A DNA stretch of 64,000 nt, taken from contig JAVJQA010000001.1 in assembly GCA_040218045.1 (NCBI GenBank), positions 62,001 through 126,000 on the forward strand, in the 5' to 3' direction. This stretch comes from Marinoscillum sp040218045 (GTDB taxonomy: Bacteria; Bacteroidota; Bacteroidia; Cytophagales; Cyclobacteriaceae). Both the position numbers and the translations under genes were made by a program. The notes under the pieces are model-generated. The model worked only from the letters and a program-made list of their open reading frames with translations, searched no databases and was not told the origin of the DNA. Below, in pieces: positions 62,972 through 64,000 of this stretch (the stretch's first letter is position 1; the number at the start of each line of letters is the position of its first letter).

Positions 62972-64000
62972 ATGAAGCACTTATACCTTTTTATTCTACT
63001 CTTTGGTTTATGCCTGACAGATGCTCTGGCTTATCAAAGCCTGGTACTAAATAATTATCAGGACACTGAGCTGGTAGAGGTGCTTCAAGCCATTCAGGAG
63101 GAAGCTGGAATCAACCTCGTTTATGAACCTTCCCTGGTCAGTGGCATCCATGTAGATCCTTCCATTTTGAAATCAGGGAAAAATGGGAAGGCATTGCTAA
63201 AGGATGCATTGAAGTCTACTGACCTGGAGTTCAGAGAGCTTGGAGACAACACTTATGCTATCATTAAATCCAGGAAAGAAGCATCTACAAATCCGTCACC
63301 TATTCGAATTTCCAAACCTGATGTTATCGTAAAAGGCATTGTGATTTCTTCGGAAGATGACGAACCTATTCCGGGAGTAACAATATTAGAAAAAGGAACT
63401 TCTAACGGGACAGTCACAGATATTGATGGCAATTTTTCACTGGAAGTAAGTTCGGCGGAAGCTATGCTCGTTGTTAGTTCCATTGGATTCAAAACCAGAG
63501 AAGTAGCGGTTGACAATGCTACAACCATAAATATTGAGCTGGTACCAGACGTACAGGAGTTAGGCGAGGTAGTGGTTACGGCGTTAGGTTTGGAGTCTGA
63601 CCGACGCGAACTAGGTTATTCTGTTCAAAACATTGATACAGAGGACCTGTTAAAATCGCGCGAAACAAACATATCGAGTGCCCTCAGTGCGAAGGTGCCG
63701 GGTGTGCAGGTGATCACTTCCTCCGGATCACCCGGGGCATCAGCCTCAGTGAAGATCAGGGGCAACAGGTCTATGAGCCAGGATAACGAGCCACTCTACG
63801 TGATTGATGGAGTGCCTATCAACAACCTCACTGCAGGTAATGGAATTGTTGGAGTGGATGTATCCAACCGTGCCATTGACATCAATCCGAATGACATTGA
63901 GAAAATAACGGTACTGAAAGGGCCTTCAGCTACTGTGCTTTATGGAAGCCGTGGTGCCAATGGCGCCATCATGATCAATACGAAAAGAGGTAAGGTGGGC
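62972..64000 (+). CDS. SusC/RagA-family TonB-dependent receptor with STN domain (3' truncated by window)
   Basis: The frame is open from the ATG at 62972 to the window end (343 codons seen). A signal peptide (MKHLYLFILLFGLCLTDALA) is followed by an STN domain (about 30-95, ELVEVLQAIQEEAGINLVYE), a CarboxypepD_reg-like domain (about 110-190, VKGIVISSEDDEPIPGVTIL, GNFSLEV) and the TonB plug (about 200 on) with VKIRGNRSMSQDNEPLYVID and LKGPSATVLYGSRGANGAIM, typical of SusC. The STN domain signals to the FecR protein next door. The beta-barrel and any SusD gene lie beyond the window, so the ligand is unknown. Confidence 0.92.
   Translation, partial: MKHLYLFILLFGLCLTDALAYQSLVLNNYQDTELVEVLQAIQEEAGINLVYEPSLVSGIHVDPSILKSGKNGKALLKDALKSTDLEFRELGDNTYAIIKSRKEASTNPSPIRISKPDVIVKGIVISSEDDEPIPGVTILEKGTSNGTVTDIDGNFSLEVSSAEAMLVVSSIGFKTREVAVDNATTINIELVPDVQELGEVVVTALGLESDRRELGYSVQNIDTEDLLKSRETNISSALSAKVPGVQVITSSGSPGASASVKIRGNRSMSQDNEPLYVIDGVPINNLTAGNGIVGVDVSNRAIDINPNDIEKITVLKGPSATVLYGSRGANGAIMINTKRGKVG

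Noticed and set aside
1..64000. CRISPR array, tRNA/rRNA, insertion sequences or prophage
   Set aside because: No regularly spaced repeats, cloverleaf sequences, transposase or phage proteins were recognised by reading; a dedicated search (for example tRNAscan or IS search) would settle it.

Overview
The window looks like chromosomal DNA of a Bacteroidota bacterium, most likely of the Cytophagia type (inference). The support is: a giant secreted protein with a C-terminal type IX secretion (T9SS) sorting domain, an ECF sigma - FecR - SusC set at the right edge, a beta-propeller LytS/LytTR two-component pair, BshA of bacillithiol synthesis, the short AMP nucleosidase, MacB/FtsX-type permeases, and scattered TAnnTTTG-like -7 promoter elements. 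No rRNA, tRNA, CRISPR array, prophage or insertion sequence was recognised.

Layout. 1-3.7 kb: the end of an M14 carboxypeptidase, a MORN-like secreted protein, then a minus-strand acyltransferase and bile-acid-type symporter pair. 3.9-9.8 kb: a YkgJ-type protein and a four-gene set (ethanolamine permease, Fe-alcohol dehydrogenase, gamma-glutamyl hydrolase, aldehyde dehydrogenase) that reads as an ethanolamine route through gamma-glutamylated intermediates. 9.9-15.5 kb: an ECF sigma factor, a membrane-anchored HEAT-repeat putative anti-sigma, two DUF4097 envelope proteins and an FtsX-type permease. 15.7-17.7 kb: a eukaryote-type glycogen branching enzyme.

18.1-25.6 kb is an accessory zone. 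Five toxin-antitoxin-like modules (RelE/ParE, YoeB-YefM, VapBC, DUF6364-PIN, HepT) lie between single metabolic genes: a secreted endo/exonuclease/phosphatase-family protein and a FAD/Fe-S D-2-hydroxyacid dehydrogenase. Two modules look damaged: YoeB lacks its C-terminal His-Tyr, and HepT is preceded by a 43-codon ORF instead of an MntA nucleotidyltransferase.

25.7-32 kb: patatin-like lipase, AMP nucleosidase, hemolysin-III family protein, SiaC-like phosphoprotein, COG2509 flavoprotein, EF-hand protein and a NifU-domain protein. 32.1-44 kb (minus): the 2192-residue T9SS protein downstream of the LytTR regulator and propeller kinase, plus a DAACS transporter. 44-57 kb: chorismate synthase, an isolated BatD, a small conserved protein, PhoH, a decayed secreted-protein gene, an AlbA_2 protein, an AAA/vWA pair, a fatty acid hydroxylase-like protein, BshA, and a serine hydrolase with a degenerate GH3 front half. 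57.3-61.2 kb: a tight operon of a membrane protein, mutL and two rhomboid proteases. 61.3-64 kb: sigma factor, FecR and a SusC-like receptor cut off by the window end.
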